From NCBI RefSeq assembly GCF_012489685.1, contig NC_080042.1, positions 58,199,069-58,263,068 of the forward strand: DNA of 64,000 bases. The letters are read 5' to 3'. Each line of letters opens with the position of its first letter. Position 1 is the stretch's first letter. The DNA is from Lotus japonicus. Its lineage: Eukaryota > Streptophyta > Magnoliopsida > Fabales > Fabaceae. Positions 23,811-33,956 of this stretch are shown one piece after another. The notes under the pieces are model-generated. The model was not told where the DNA came from. It did not search any database and saw only the letters and a list, made by a program, of their open reading frames with translations. A program made the translations under genes and the position numbers.

Positions 23811-24877
23811 CTAGCACGGAGAGGGGCAGCTTCTTGAATCTGAGGATTAAAAAGAACCCTAGTAGCACCATAAACGTTTTGAAGGCTAGTCTTACCTGTA
23901 AAAAAGTAATTAAAATTAAAAATAAACCACGTTTAAATAATTCAAATCTTAGAAAAATCTGAAAATTTCATAAATACCTTTGAATGGCTTGATCTTACAA
24001 CACTGTACAACCACGACAGCATTGGTTGCATCAACTTATGAAAGATAACCAATGACCTCAAAAACATATTTCCCGAAAAAAGCACATTCAACACGAACCC
24101 TAATAAAAAAAATAGTTTACTCATTTAACTTTCATAATGGTACAATTAGGATCGATCTTTTGAATAAATAAAGAACATGAGGTGTACCCATCTTGATCAA
24201 GTTCTATAGTTATCCTCTTCTGTTTAGTACCATCTTTTTCGAACTCTTGTTCTCCACTTGCGCCCGTCATAATACCAATTACATCTGGTGAAAAAAAAGT
24301 ATTAAAAAGTTGTAAGAAAAATTAATAACTTTTTTTGAAAAGATCAAGATGCTGCAGAAGAGTAAATACCTATAAGGAATGATGTATCAAGGTCCTTATA
24401 CATAATGTCAGCAAGTGGAACGAAAGAGTACGGCGTTATGTTGATAGCCTTGTTAGGTAGTAGTCGTACAGAAGTCTGAATATCAAAGTTGATCTTGAAT
24501 GGATGATCGGTCGGGCGAAAATCACGTCCGCTCTCGCCCACACCAAAGTAGGAAATCTGGTATACTTTTCCCTCAGTTAGCGAAGACTGGAATCGATATA
24601 TCAAAGTCTTCCTAACAGTAGCATGTATCTTGCAGTCCTGACATTTTAAAAATAAACAAACTAAGCAATTTAGGAATGCATAAGAAAAATAGGGGAAAAA
24701 CGTTTAAATAATCAAAAAATAGTATACCTTGTCATCCATCAGTATCATGTCCATTGAAAATGGTAGCTTTGAGCCATATAGGCTCGGACTAATCCATAGA
24801 TAACTGACTTTGGCAACAATTGTCCAAGTTTCTTTGGAGGCATCCACCTTTGCCAGATCGTCGATCCTTGAAGCCAT
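23811..24877 (-). pseudogene. RPA70-like single-strand DNA-binding protein gene of the Helitron, broken
   Basis: Five exons with GT/AG borders can be read: 24877-24728, 24637-24370, 24284-24188, 24099-23978 and 23895-23811. The product opens MASRIDDLAKVDASKETWTI and continues with ILMDD, KIHATVRKTLI, SYFGVGE, INFDIQTSV and DVIGIMTG. This is the order of the N-terminal OB-fold (DUF223-type) region of plant RPA large-subunit homologues, which plant Helitrons often carry. Exon 4 contains VRVECAFFGKYVFEVIGYLS, then an in-frame TAA before VDATNAVVVVQ. Exon 5 reads LQNVYGATRVLFNP and has a donor, but no further exon is visible before the Rep fragment. The C-terminal OB folds are therefore missing. 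Confidence 0.82.
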
Positions 24878-25888
24878 AAAAAAGGAGGTTAAGTTGAAAT
24901 ATGCAAGGAATGATGGAAAATGCTGGGAATGATAGAGGAGAAATGTCACATGAGGGGTGTATATATAGTCTGAATGAAGGGTTTGTGAAATTAAATTATT
25001 TCCGTATGATTGATGAGTATTAATCTTCGGTCAACAAATGTCCAAAAATACAATGGTATGTGTTTGTAAAGCCCAACATAAAATCAGCGTTTTCAAAATA
25101 TAAATCACTGGCCATGATTCCCACGTTGATTGGTTCAAAATTTAATGACTGCAAAACTTATTTTAGGAAATTTAATGGTCCGAACGGAATTGACCATATA
25201 CACTTTCATGATTGCAAAAATTACTATATGAAATTATATGGGCCGAATTGAATTGTGAGGTCAAGCATTTATTACCAAATCAATAGTAACGTAAAAATGG
25301 GGAGAAGCAAAACAATTTCAGTTTTTGAAGTTTAAATAATATGGGCCGAATTGAATTGTGTGTATACGGGCCGAATTGAATTATGTGTCGTAAATAAATT
25401 GACGGAAATTGTAAATAAGGAATGATTTCAATGTCATTTGCAAATTCTTAGATTGGTTAATGCATTTTCTGATTTACTCAATATTCCTTCAATTTCTACT
25501 ACTATATATCACTTTTACACCGCTAATGAATAGTTCAAATCAACACCATTTAATTATTATTTTGATTAAGTTTTGGTCAATGCATTTACAGAATTTGCAT
25601 TCAATTTGATTTAAAACGCACAGGTGAAAATTATTACGTTTTTATTGTTTTTGCATCAGAAGCTTGGAAACAAATTAAGAGTCATTAAACCATTAAATGA
25701 AAAACCCCATTCATTGATTAATGGGCTAAAAACTGAAATACGTAATTGGGCTTTTACAATTGAGGTCCAAAATAATTAGGAGGTGACATTTGTCACGTAA
25801 AGAGGGGGGTGGTAGAGAGTGGGTCTTGGAGTGTCATGTCATGGAGGTGGGGCTCATAGCCTTCCTCTTTTCTAAAGTATATAGATAA
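24878..25888 (-). other. Helitron 5' region upstream of the RPA-like gene
   Basis: A TATATATA at about 24960-24966 lies roughly 85 bp upstream of the RPA-like ATG and may be its promoter. No coding sequence is seen. A diverged repeat family is listed separately at 25136-25385. Confidence 0.5.
25136..25385. repeat. Diverged direct repeats in the Helitron 5' region
   Basis: A unit of about 48 bp (ATGACTGCAAAACTTATTTT, AGGAAATTTAATGGTCCGAA) at 25136-25184 recurs at 25208-25256. Its end, GGGCCGAATTGAATTGTG, recurs at 25240-25257, 25343-25360 and, with a change, at 25368-25385. Confidence 0.7.
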
Positions 25889-25911
25889 GATTCCTCATGG
25901 GCAATTGAGTC

Positions 25912-28900
25912 TCAAACTTGATTTTGTATCAAATCCTCTACCTTGTTGTTGCTGTTCTTCCCAGGCACAAAGTCAAGTTTGTATAGTACAAACACCATTA
26001 CAATTGAAGACAAGAAAGGTAGCACAGGCCCAAAGATCCAAAGTGTCAAGGAAAGTGCGGAATAGAAAAGCCTGTTCCCTACCACGTTCAAAATTGTTGC
26101 CTTTCTCATATGCTCAGTCAAATACTCTGGTGTTACCATGGACTTGACATCTTGTGGAGTGCAAATGAGGATATTCACTTGATTCACAAACCCTGCAGCT
26201 AGAGTGTGACAGAAAAATGAGCATGATAATATGGTGAGGATGATGGCGTATTTCAGTGTCACCACAACTTCACCATTTGCTCCATAAACTGAGTCGTCGA
26301 TTGACTTTTTAACACTGTAACTGCTGCTGATGACTGCTCCTAGGCCAGCACAGAGGAGAATGGATGTTGTGGCCATAAGGGTTGTCCCCATTATTATGTT
26401 TCGAAGAGAATGGACTGCTACAATGTGCTTCTTGTCAATGTCCTGCAATTACAGTTCTTCTTTGGTTAGCTAGTAATAACAATATACTGGAATTAGTGAA
26501 CCTTAGTCTTTAATGAAGATTTGTCTCTTAGAATTTGGGTTAAGTCTTTCTCTATTTGTGGGACAGAATCATAAATATATATCTAGGGGGAACTCGTCTG
26601 CCCTGAAAGCTAGCTCATTGCTGATGAGTGTTTTGGGCTTATAGATCAATTTATTGGGGTACTCATAAATATATAGGTCTCTACATAAGCATTTCAAATT
26701 TCAAGTTTCAAACGTCCAATTGTGCCTGTGAGAGGAGTGTAAATGTCACAAATTAATCTTGCTCCTTGGGAAAAATTTAACCTACACAAGTAAAAACTTG
26801 TGCAAGGTTACACCACCTCCGTTTTACTTGCTACTGCAGGTTTTATTCTATTTTCATTATTTTCAAAAATTAAAATATTTAATATATAAAATAATGATTA
26901 GTTAATATATAACATAAAGATTAGTAATTCATTTAAGATTAAACCATCCTAATTTCCGGCCCTAATCTCTCACTCTCCTCTCTCCCCTTCATCTCCTCTC
27001 TCTCCACCTAACACCACCACTGGATCATGTACAAGTCCAGAAACAACATAGCCAGAATCATCACTTCATCTTCTTCTTTTTATCATCATCAACAAGGTAA
27101 CTACCCCTTTTCAGTGAAAATCCAGAAATTGAAATATTGATTTTCCCAAATATGCTGCCTCTTTACCCAAATAGAACAATTCACAGATGATACTTTGTCT
27201 CTCTCAGCTGCGAGCTTGAGTTTAGACAGCACATGTTTCTTCTTAGAACCCTGGCATAGAACCCAGTCATCTACAATTTTCTTAATCATACAGCCACAAA
27301 CACATGCATCAACCATCATTTTTTTTTTGAGAAACAAACAATATATATTGATAGAAAACCAAAATGCAATTAAAAAGAGGTCCAACAACATATACAACAA
27401 GGAAATAAAAAGAAAAAGGGGGAAAGCAAACCCCATTAACGAAGCTAAAAAATAAACAGCCCCATTAACGAAAGGAAAACACATCAGCTACCCAGGGAAG
27501 ACAGAGAGAGGCAACTCTTCAGCAAAATTGTTGAAATCTTGAATCCTCTTCCTCCAGTTCAGAATATTCCCACCATTTCTTGTATGATCTGATCTGAAGA
27601 ATAAATCTGGGTCTACCTCCATCAGATCTTGAACTGGTTTGTTGAGTGGATGAAGAACAAACCAGATTTAAAAGGGGGGGGAACCCAGATCGTTCACCAC
27701 CACCAGCAGATCTGAAACACAGTGATTGAGGAATAAATCTGGGTAAACATGGCCTCCATCACCAAATCGTTCGCCACCACCAGCGAAATTGAAACCTGTC
27801 TAGTTAACCCTCACCATATACCCAGATCTTCTAGAAAAACACAAATAATCACAAACCTACCCACCGTAAGCGACCCACCCACGACGAACCGCGCATAATC
27901 GAACGAACGACAGTCACGAACAACCAGCAACCTTCGCGTCGTAGATCGAAAAAGAAGAGATGGAGGATGAAGGGGTTCAGCAGATCGGGAATGGGAACGA
28001 ACCCTAAGCTTTGGAGTTGAAGATGAAGAAAGTCATGAATCGGTTTGGGGATAACGAATTTGGGAGCGGTGAATTGGGTGATAATTAATTAATTTTTCCT
28101 ATAACTATAATCATTCACTAACTATTTCCCTAATTATATTATAATTTATTAAATATTTTATTTTTCAAAAATAAGAATTACCTGCTAAACTTCCTATTGC
28201 AGGTCAAAAAGCACTTGTGTAACCTTACACAAGCTGTTATTTATGTATGCTAAATTCCTCCCCGCACTTTTCTGCCTCTGTTTTTTCCTGATAGCTGGAC
28301 CTGTACATTTGCAGGGCTTTTTGAAGTTGATGATTTTCGGCCTCAACTAGTAGGTTGTTAAGTTAGCTTGGGGCACTGTGTGTTTTTCTTAATAGTTTGC
28401 TCCCCTCTGTTTCAGGGCTGTTTGTTTTCTATTCTGTTTCTCCTTTTTTCATGTTTGTACGGTAGGTTGGAGTAACTTTTGTACTCCTATTTATTCAATT
28501 CATTAGCTTATACAAAAAAAGTTAGAAAAATTTCTCACCCTGTATTCTTACAGAGTTAGATTCAAGTTAAATTTTAATTTCGTTAATTATGGTAGTATAT
28601 GTCAATGAATGATAGCTCAAGTGGTAAAAACTAGAGATATAAGGGCTGAGTGGGATGAAGGGTGAAGGGTGAAGGGTTCGAACCCTGAGGAGAACTAATT
28701 TACTAACATTACTAACAACTAACATTTGCCTATAAAAAACAATTATACTAGTATATGTTTTGTTTGGCCTTGATGTAAATGCTAACGTGTTTTCACATAG
28801 TTTAAAGTATCAATAGAGAAGTTAGAATTTGTCACATTAAACTTAACGTAAATCAGAGAAATATGATCGATTTTACCGTGTTGAGTTCAACGTGTATCCA

Positions 28901-29219
28901 CTTAAAATTAAACTGTTTAACAATATTTATTTCAGCATTCATGCAAGCAATCCAATTAAGTAGATGTAGTGGTACTTTTTAAATTGGTAAAATGCCATCA
29001 GATCAGTAATTGAGTCGTTGATAACTTGATATATGTGTGTATGAATATTACCTTCATCATGGCACCAACCCAAAATCGGCGACCATCAGCATCTCGTCCC
29101 ATGATTGTGGTGAAAGGCTGTGTCCGACACTTGTGACATAACAAGACATGATATGCAAGGATGATGACTAACCCCAATGGCACAAGCATCATGTCCATGT
29201 AATATTTTTTCCATTCCAT
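25912..29219 (-). CDS. DUF599 family membrane protein, copy B (complete, two exons)
   Basis: Exon 1 is 29219-29052 (56 codons, MEWKKYYMDMMLVPLGLVII ... RRFWVGAMMK) and exon 2 is 26442-25912 (176 codons and TGA). They join in phase 0 across GTAATA...TTGCAG, giving MMK-DIDKKHIVAVHSLRN, the conserved joint of plant DUF599 proteins. Exon 2 carries TTLMATTSILLCAGLGAVIS, VKYAIILT-like and SCSFFCHTLAA hydrophobic segments, FVNQVNILICTPQD, VTPEYL and NRLFYSALSLTLWIFGPVLP. With the exon 1 segment it predicts four or five membrane helices. At 232 residues it is the usual family length, with no stop or frameshift. The biochemical role is not established. The 2,609-bp intron is full of insertions, and a Helitron starts 22 bp after the stop, so mRNA 3'-end formation may depend on transposon sequence. 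Confidence 0.93.
26443..26767 (-). other. DUF599-B intron, 3' part
   Basis: Intron sequence between the acceptor at 26443 and the MULE-like insertion. No other feature is seen. Confidence 0.5.
26768..28262. mobile_element. MULE-like non-autonomous element in the DUF599-B intron
   Basis: Imperfect inverted repeats of about 46 bp bound a 1.5-kb segment. The left begins GGGAAAAATTTAACCTACAC and the right, reversed, begins GGGAGGAATTTAGCATACAT. Both continue into CTTGTGYAAGGTTACAC. Flanking 9-mers (TTGCTCCTT and CGCACTTTT-like) match only partly, so a target duplication is not firm. The core is AT-rich at both sides with a GC-richer middle resembling promoter or 5' gene sequence on the minus strand, and a LINE tail is nested at 27319-27485. 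No transposase is present. Confidence 0.72.
27319..27485 (-). mobile_element. 5'-truncated LINE tail
   Basis: The minus strand ends in an 11-base A-run (T-run at 27319-27329). It is preceded by TTTGTTTCTC and ATTGATAGAAA-type text (as its complement), typical of plant L1-type 3' untranslated ends. No coding part remains. The left border at 27485 is approximate. Confidence 0.5.
28263..28520 (+). mobile_element. 5'-truncated LINE tail
   Basis: CTGTTTGTTTTCTATTCTG, then GGTTGGAGTAACTTTTGTACTCC, then an A-run at 28514-28520, has the look of an L1-type 3' end. No coding part remains and the 5' border abuts the MULE-like element. Called from style only. Confidence 0.4.
28602..28740 (+). mobile_element. 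tRNA-derived SINE, copy 3
   Basis: Same family as 4057-4195: TAGCTCAAGTGGTAAAAACT at box A, GGTTCGAACCC at box B, and the tail TTTGCCTATAAAAAA. A 17-bp flanking repeat (28585-28601 and 28741-28757, AATTAT..TAGTATATG) differs at two positions. An extra GGTGAAG unit precedes box B. It lies in the DUF599-B intron, antisense to the gene. Confidence 0.9.
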
Positions 29220-29330
29220 TTTCTAAAAAACTTTTCCTTCCGGGACTAGCTAGCTTCTCTTTGGGGAAATTCCCTCTTATTTCCACCTGAGTTGAATAAT
29301 GCACACAACTTTCTGTAGTTTGTGTGTGAG

Positions 29331-29339
29331 TATATATAT
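29331..29339 (-). promoter_or_regulatory. Putative TATA box of DUF599 copy B
   Basis: TATATATA about 110 bp upstream of the ATG at 29219, matching position and context in copy A (2000-2010). Confidence 0.5.
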
Positions 29340-29344
29340 CGAGA

Positions 29345-30192
29345 TAGCTTGGAAGATATCCTAATGACTATTGACATATATTCTTACAATCTTATCATTT
29401 ATGCAATCATCTATTCACCAAATAAAGACAACGTAAAAGAAATCGTGAAAATTAGAATTTATTTTTTTGGTTTCCCAATTAGAATTAAGTAGTACAAAAT
29501 GGAAAAAAGGAAAAGAAAATGAAAGTCACAGCAGCAACGTGAAAGCACTGTGATTAGGGGAATAATTAATTGATTAAAGGAATATGAACAGTTGAGATGA
29601 GTTCTGCAATTCAGCATTTCAACCTCGATGTAACATGTTTGTATCTTTTTCAACGTGTTGTGTTGGGCAATTTTTATTCACCTTTTAACCATTCCATCTT
29701 TTTTATTCCATCAATACGGAACTTTTTTTTGTCAAAGACGGAACTTTATATCATTGAAGATTTGATTTGGCGATCTTCAAAATCTTAATCAGCAATAACC
29801 GAATCATCTTTCCTTAAATTAAATTGACAACGTAGTTCAAAAAAAAAAATTTGACAACGTTCATTCTTCTTTGTTTTCCTTAACACTTCAATTCATTTGG
29901 TTTAAATACCTACCATTCCCCTAAATTCTTCAGCTACATGATTGGTTCTTGCAAATTAAGAGGTGGAATGGTTAATTTCTTGAGCTTGATGTCGTTGGGC
30001 TAAAACAGCGGTCATTCCTGGATCAACAATAATGTACAAATCATACAGTAACCAAAAGTTATGAAAATGAAAAAAGATTGATTTATATATAGGAAAATGT
30101 GGTAGTGTTCAAGTCTCTTACTTATTTTCTGTTCTTAAGTAGTTTTGATTATGACAAATGCAAAATTATAAAAGCTAATAATCTTATGTCAC
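29345..30192. other. Upstream region of DUF599-B, no genes seen
   Basis: AT-rich sequence with no recognisable coding frame or repeat border. It may hold promoter elements of DUF599-B beyond the TATA box. Confidence 0.4.
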
Positions 30193-30195
30193 TCA

Positions 30196-31259
30196 AGGCC
30201 CGTTTGGTGATCAGGATAGGATAGAGTTGGATAAAGACATGATATAATAAGAGCAGGATATAGACTTTTATCCTATCATGTGTTTGAGGTGAACAGGATA
30301 ATGATAGAATATGATATAAACAGTGAAAATACATCAAATTTTCATTTGAATAAACAATACACAATGTTTTAAAAAAATAATTGTTAAAATTAACTTTTTT
30401 TAAAAAAATTATTATTCTATTAAATTAATTTTTTGATATTTTTATATAGCCTACTTTTTAAAATTATATTTTTTTTAATTAATTAGCTTATTTTAATTTT
30501 TCCCTGGGGGGAGCTTATTTTAATTAAAAGTAAAAACTATATATTCGACCAATTGGTTTTAACTTAGTAGTGACAAGTGATAAAAAATAATTAAATTTAA
30601 AAATATTATATTCTTCTCAAAAGTAATTTATATTTAAATTATAAATTATTATGTAAGTAGATAAATATTTTTAAATAATAGCAAGCAATGATATAAAATT
30701 TAATATATATTTACTTTTAATAAATAAATATTTATAAGTGAGTAGTCTGTTTTATTGTTAGTGAATAGTAATAAATAAAATATAATCTTAACTAAGTAGA
30801 AGCAAGTGACAAATGATAATTAAATTATTTTATATGAGGAAATTCAATATTTTCCTCATTAATAAATTAGTTCATTTTGAATTAAATTCATGAGTAAATA
30901 AAAAATTTAACTTAGCAATAACAATTAGTATTTGATAAATACTAAAGTTAGTATATTACTAAAATTTATATTTTAATATTTATTAATTAATATTATTATA
31001 AATTATATTAAATAGAAATATTGAAATAATTAAATTTAGGGTTATGGTACTAAAAAAGAAGAAAAAAGTGCTATCCTATCATGTCAAGATAATTCTATCC
31101 TAGCTCCCCCTCAGGATAAAATTTACACATGATGGAGAGGATAAGATAAGTAACATGATTGTATTATCATATTCTGCTGGTGCAACAAACAACAAATAAG
31201 AGCAGGATATGATTGCACTATCATATCATGTCTGCTTATCCTGTCCACCAAACATGCCC
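30196..31259. mobile_element. PIF/Harbinger- or hAT-like non-autonomous element
   Basis: The terminal inverted repeats read AGGCCCGTTTGGTGATCAGGATA at left and, reversed, GGGCATGTTTGGTGGACAGGATA at right. They are flanked by TCA on both sides (30193-30195 and 31260-31262). Ends of the GGCCCGTTTGG type with a 3-bp duplication are typical of PIF/Harbinger. Subterminal GATAGGATAR/TATCCTAT repeats occur at both sides. The core of about 0.8 kb is very AT-rich with no coding frame. Confidence 0.8.
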
Positions 31260-31262
31260 TCA

Positions 31263-31732
31263 ATATCTTAATCAGAAACAGATATAAGAGAGCTCAAGGA
31301 CAAAAGACATACAAGCCACAACATTATAAAACATCAAATAAAGAAATTAAAAGAAGCAAGATCAAGAGTTTCAAAACCATATCATCCAAAAAAAAATGTC
31401 TACAAATATCAAGCGCGTAAAAGAAGAAAGAAGCTAAGTGACAGCACAAGAGTCTTGGTGATCACAAGCATACTTTGATCAAGTTCGAGTATCTGAGTAC
31501 TTTTTCGTCTTTCAAACCAGCTCAAACACAAGTGGTTTACTTCGTCTGCAAAGACAAAAATGTCTAATTACACGAACTATGAGGATAACAGACTAAGAGG
31601 ATTCCAAAGAGACTATGCACAAAAAGAAGTACTAATAGTGCACTAAAGAAGCGAGGGACAAATGACCCACGCGACAAAATAATACATTGATAGAACGAAG
31701 CATGGAGAGCAAGACCTTGAGATGTAATAAAG
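31263..31732. other. Unassigned DNA
   Basis: AT-rich, no coding frame and no repeat border recognised. Confidence 0.4.
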
Positions 31733-31944
31733 TAACACAAGAAAGGGGGGTCTGAATTTTGTTGTGTTAAAACTTTGATTTTTCAAAACATTATTAGCTT
31801 TAAAGATCTTTCGTAAACGTTTAGTGTAGCGAATAAAAGAACATATTGTTAAATGATAAGACACGTCTTCTTATCTTGGTTCGCCCCTAAACAGTAGGGC
31901 TACGTCCAGTCCTTGGCTTTACCAAGATTGCACTATGAAAGTAT

Positions 31945-32043
31945 CAAGGACTTCTCCAACAAGTATTCTCTATGACTTCTCCTACAAGTATTCTCAATGA
32001 CTTCTCCTAACCCAAGTATTATCAAGGACTTCTCCTACAATCT
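31945..32043. repeat. Short minisatellite inside the LTR remnant
   Basis: About four units of 27-31 bp built on GACTTCTCCTACAAGTATTC, with small indels. Confidence 0.8.
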
Positions 32044-32394
32044 TTTTCAAAATTGTTTGTTTCTACAAGGTTCACTTCTCACAAGAGTGATGGTAGAAAG
32101 TGTTTGAGCACAAGAACTACAAAGTATTGAAGTTGATTTGACTCTTAAGAAATACTTTAAGTTCTAAATCTATTTGACTCTTAAGGTTTGCTCTATGAGA
32201 TGGTATGAGGGCTTTTTCTCCTCTTGCTTGATGAAGATTTTGAATCAGATAAAAGGTACTTGCGTTGGTAATTTTAATCTCTGAAAATCTTCAAGTCCAA
32301 CTTTTATACTTCAAGTGCTTCTAGGGTTTGTTGAGAGTCATTGGAGTGTTTAGAGCACAACAAGTTATATTCGCTTGATCAAACGACATTTTCA

Positions 32395-32880
32395 CACTAC
32401 AGGAAAAAGCTTTTTTGCCGGCAATAAATATTGCCTTTAGCGGCAATAAAAATGGCCGCAATGGCTTTTACCGGCAAACACTACTTCGTCGGTGCATCGG
32501 GGGTCGGCAAAGGACTGGACCACCGCTACGAGGGAGGCTTCAGATCACGTCGGCAGTGGGGGCAAGGGGACTATGTGGCCGCCGCCGAATCAGACGTTGC
32601 CGCCGACGGAGAGCCAGAAGAGGAGAGATTTGAAGCTAGGGTTCAGATGGGGAAGAAGAGAGCGAGGTCGAAGAGGAGGGAAGAGAAAGTAAGGGCGAGG
32701 AAGAGGGAAACAGCGACTCTCCGGTGAAACTTTTGTCTTTTTTCACCAATTGCCACTATATGTACGTTATTAATGGCAAATTCATAATACGTAGAAAAAG
32801 TGTATTTTTTTACATAAAATGCCGGCAATAGGGCTTTTGCCACAACAAGATTGTCGCTAAATGTAATTTTTGTTGTAGTG
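32395..32880. mobile_element. Miniature CACTA (En/Spm) element
   Basis: It begins CACTACAGGAAAAAGC and ends TTTTTGTTGTAGTG, the canonical CACTA ends. TCA flanks both sides (32392-32394 and 32881-32883), the 3-bp duplication expected. Subterminal repeats of GCCGGCAATA/GCGGCAATA occur inside both ends. The 486-bp element has a GC-rich core with overlapping open frames but no transposase. Confidence 0.95.
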
Positions 32881-33340
32881 TCATTAGGTGCATTAAATGC
32901 ATTGTACCCTTTGACTGAGACTTGTTGCCACAAATGTATCATGTTAGCCGGTAGGTGACATATGAGCTTTGTTCCATTCCTTTGGTGAGAGAAAGAGGAA
33001 ACTCGATTGTGACAACGTTGACTTGTTTCCTTGGCCAGTGTGCTTAGTAGAGTATCACGTGATCCTTTTGCACTTGACATCCTCACCAAGAATGTCAGAG
33101 ATATTTTCTAATTTGAAGATGTCGCTCATTCTCTGGACAACACTTTCATTGTCAACTTGAGATGGACGAAGGATATATTCAGTGAGTGTAGTCTTCTCTT
33201 GGGCAAACGGTCTAGCATATCTGACTATTCTTCACTTGTGCAGATTGTCTTGCAGCTTTGGCCATTCTTCTCTTGTATAGACTGTCTTGTAGCTTTGTCT
33301 TCCCTTTATCATCCGACTGTGGAAGGCATGGGCTCATAAG

Positions 33341-33733
33341 TGATATCTACTGAAAATCAAATCATCTGAAATTTTTAACTGTTACACTTATATCCTTGAA
33401 ATTGTTATCATTCAAAATATGATAAACGATATGAATAGCATTTGAACTTAAGTGCACAAATATATAGAAAAAAAATTCTTCTAAGTGGACAGTTAATAAT
33501 GAACGGATGTAGTAATAAGGGGAAGAATAAATTTTAAGAGAGCGTTAATTGATGATTTTTCAAATAATAGCCTTCTGATAAGAATAAATGAGGAGAGATA
33601 AATTCTAATTTAAAAGATAAAATAGGAAACCAAAAAATAATTTTTTGACAGTTGAAAAAGTTAATTACATTTATTAATATATGTTTCTTCTCTTTCTTAC
33701 AATTAGTAGTAAGGAACAAAGGTAGTAGGGTTT
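33341..33733. other. AT-rich intergenic DNA
   Basis: No gene or repeat border is recognised apart from the SINE target duplication at 33718-33733. Confidence 0.4.
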
Positions 33734-33844
33734 GTCCTCATAGGATAGCACAAGTGGTAGGAGCTGGGACATATGGGTTGGGTAGGGGAAGGTCCAGGGA
33801 TCGACTCCTGGCGGGTGCAATTTATCTTTCCGATGTACCAAAAA
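33734..33844 (+). mobile_element. tRNA-derived SINE, second family
   Basis: Box A (TAGCACAAGTGGTAGGAGCT) and box B (GGATCGACTCC) are tRNA-like. The 3' end CTTTCCGATGTACC plus A-run differs from the other SINEs. A perfect 16-bp target duplication AAAGGTAGTAGGGTTT (33718-33733 and 33845-33860) fixes both borders. Confidence 0.92.
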
Positions 33845-33956
33845 AAAGGTAGTAGGGTTTAGCCCCTCCATTAAAAAAAAAGAGCTAGTGGCATTTATAT
33901 ATTGATAAAAAGATTTGAAATACATATAACCTCCGCACACGCATGATGTTTAAATT

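Larger units (their letters stand above)
18487..25890 (-). mobile_element. Helitron, decayed but with both ends and RPA plus Rep-helicase genes
   Basis: On the minus strand the element starts TCTTATCTATATACTT, preceded by A, and ends CTAG, followed by T, as Helitrons do when inserting into AT. The last 30 bases hold a perfect hairpin (CCGTGC AAC GCACGG) ten bases before CTAG. Inside, in order and on the same strand, are an RPA70-like gene (24877-23811) and a Rep-helicase gene (about 23512-19103). Both carry lesions. The element sits in the 3' flank of DUF599 copy B, 22 bp past its stop codon. Confidence 0.92.
31733..33340 (-). repeat. Copia-type LTR remnant, split by a CACTA element
   Basis: On the minus strand the segment ends in CAGACCCCCCTTTCTTGTGT. 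Before that comes AGCCAAGGACTGGACGTAGC, then CCTACTGTTTAGGGGCGAAC, text characteristic of the 3' part of legume Copia LTRs. The SIRE LTR here ends in a similar CAAACCCCCCCTTTCTACCG. A short minisatellite and a nested CACTA element lie inside. No internal region, primer site or partner LTR is seen. The right border at about 33340 is a guess. Confidence 0.5.

Noticed and set aside
32415..32727. Three overlapping ORFs in the CACTA element
   Set aside because: They result from GC/AG-rich composition; none has a recognisable motif.
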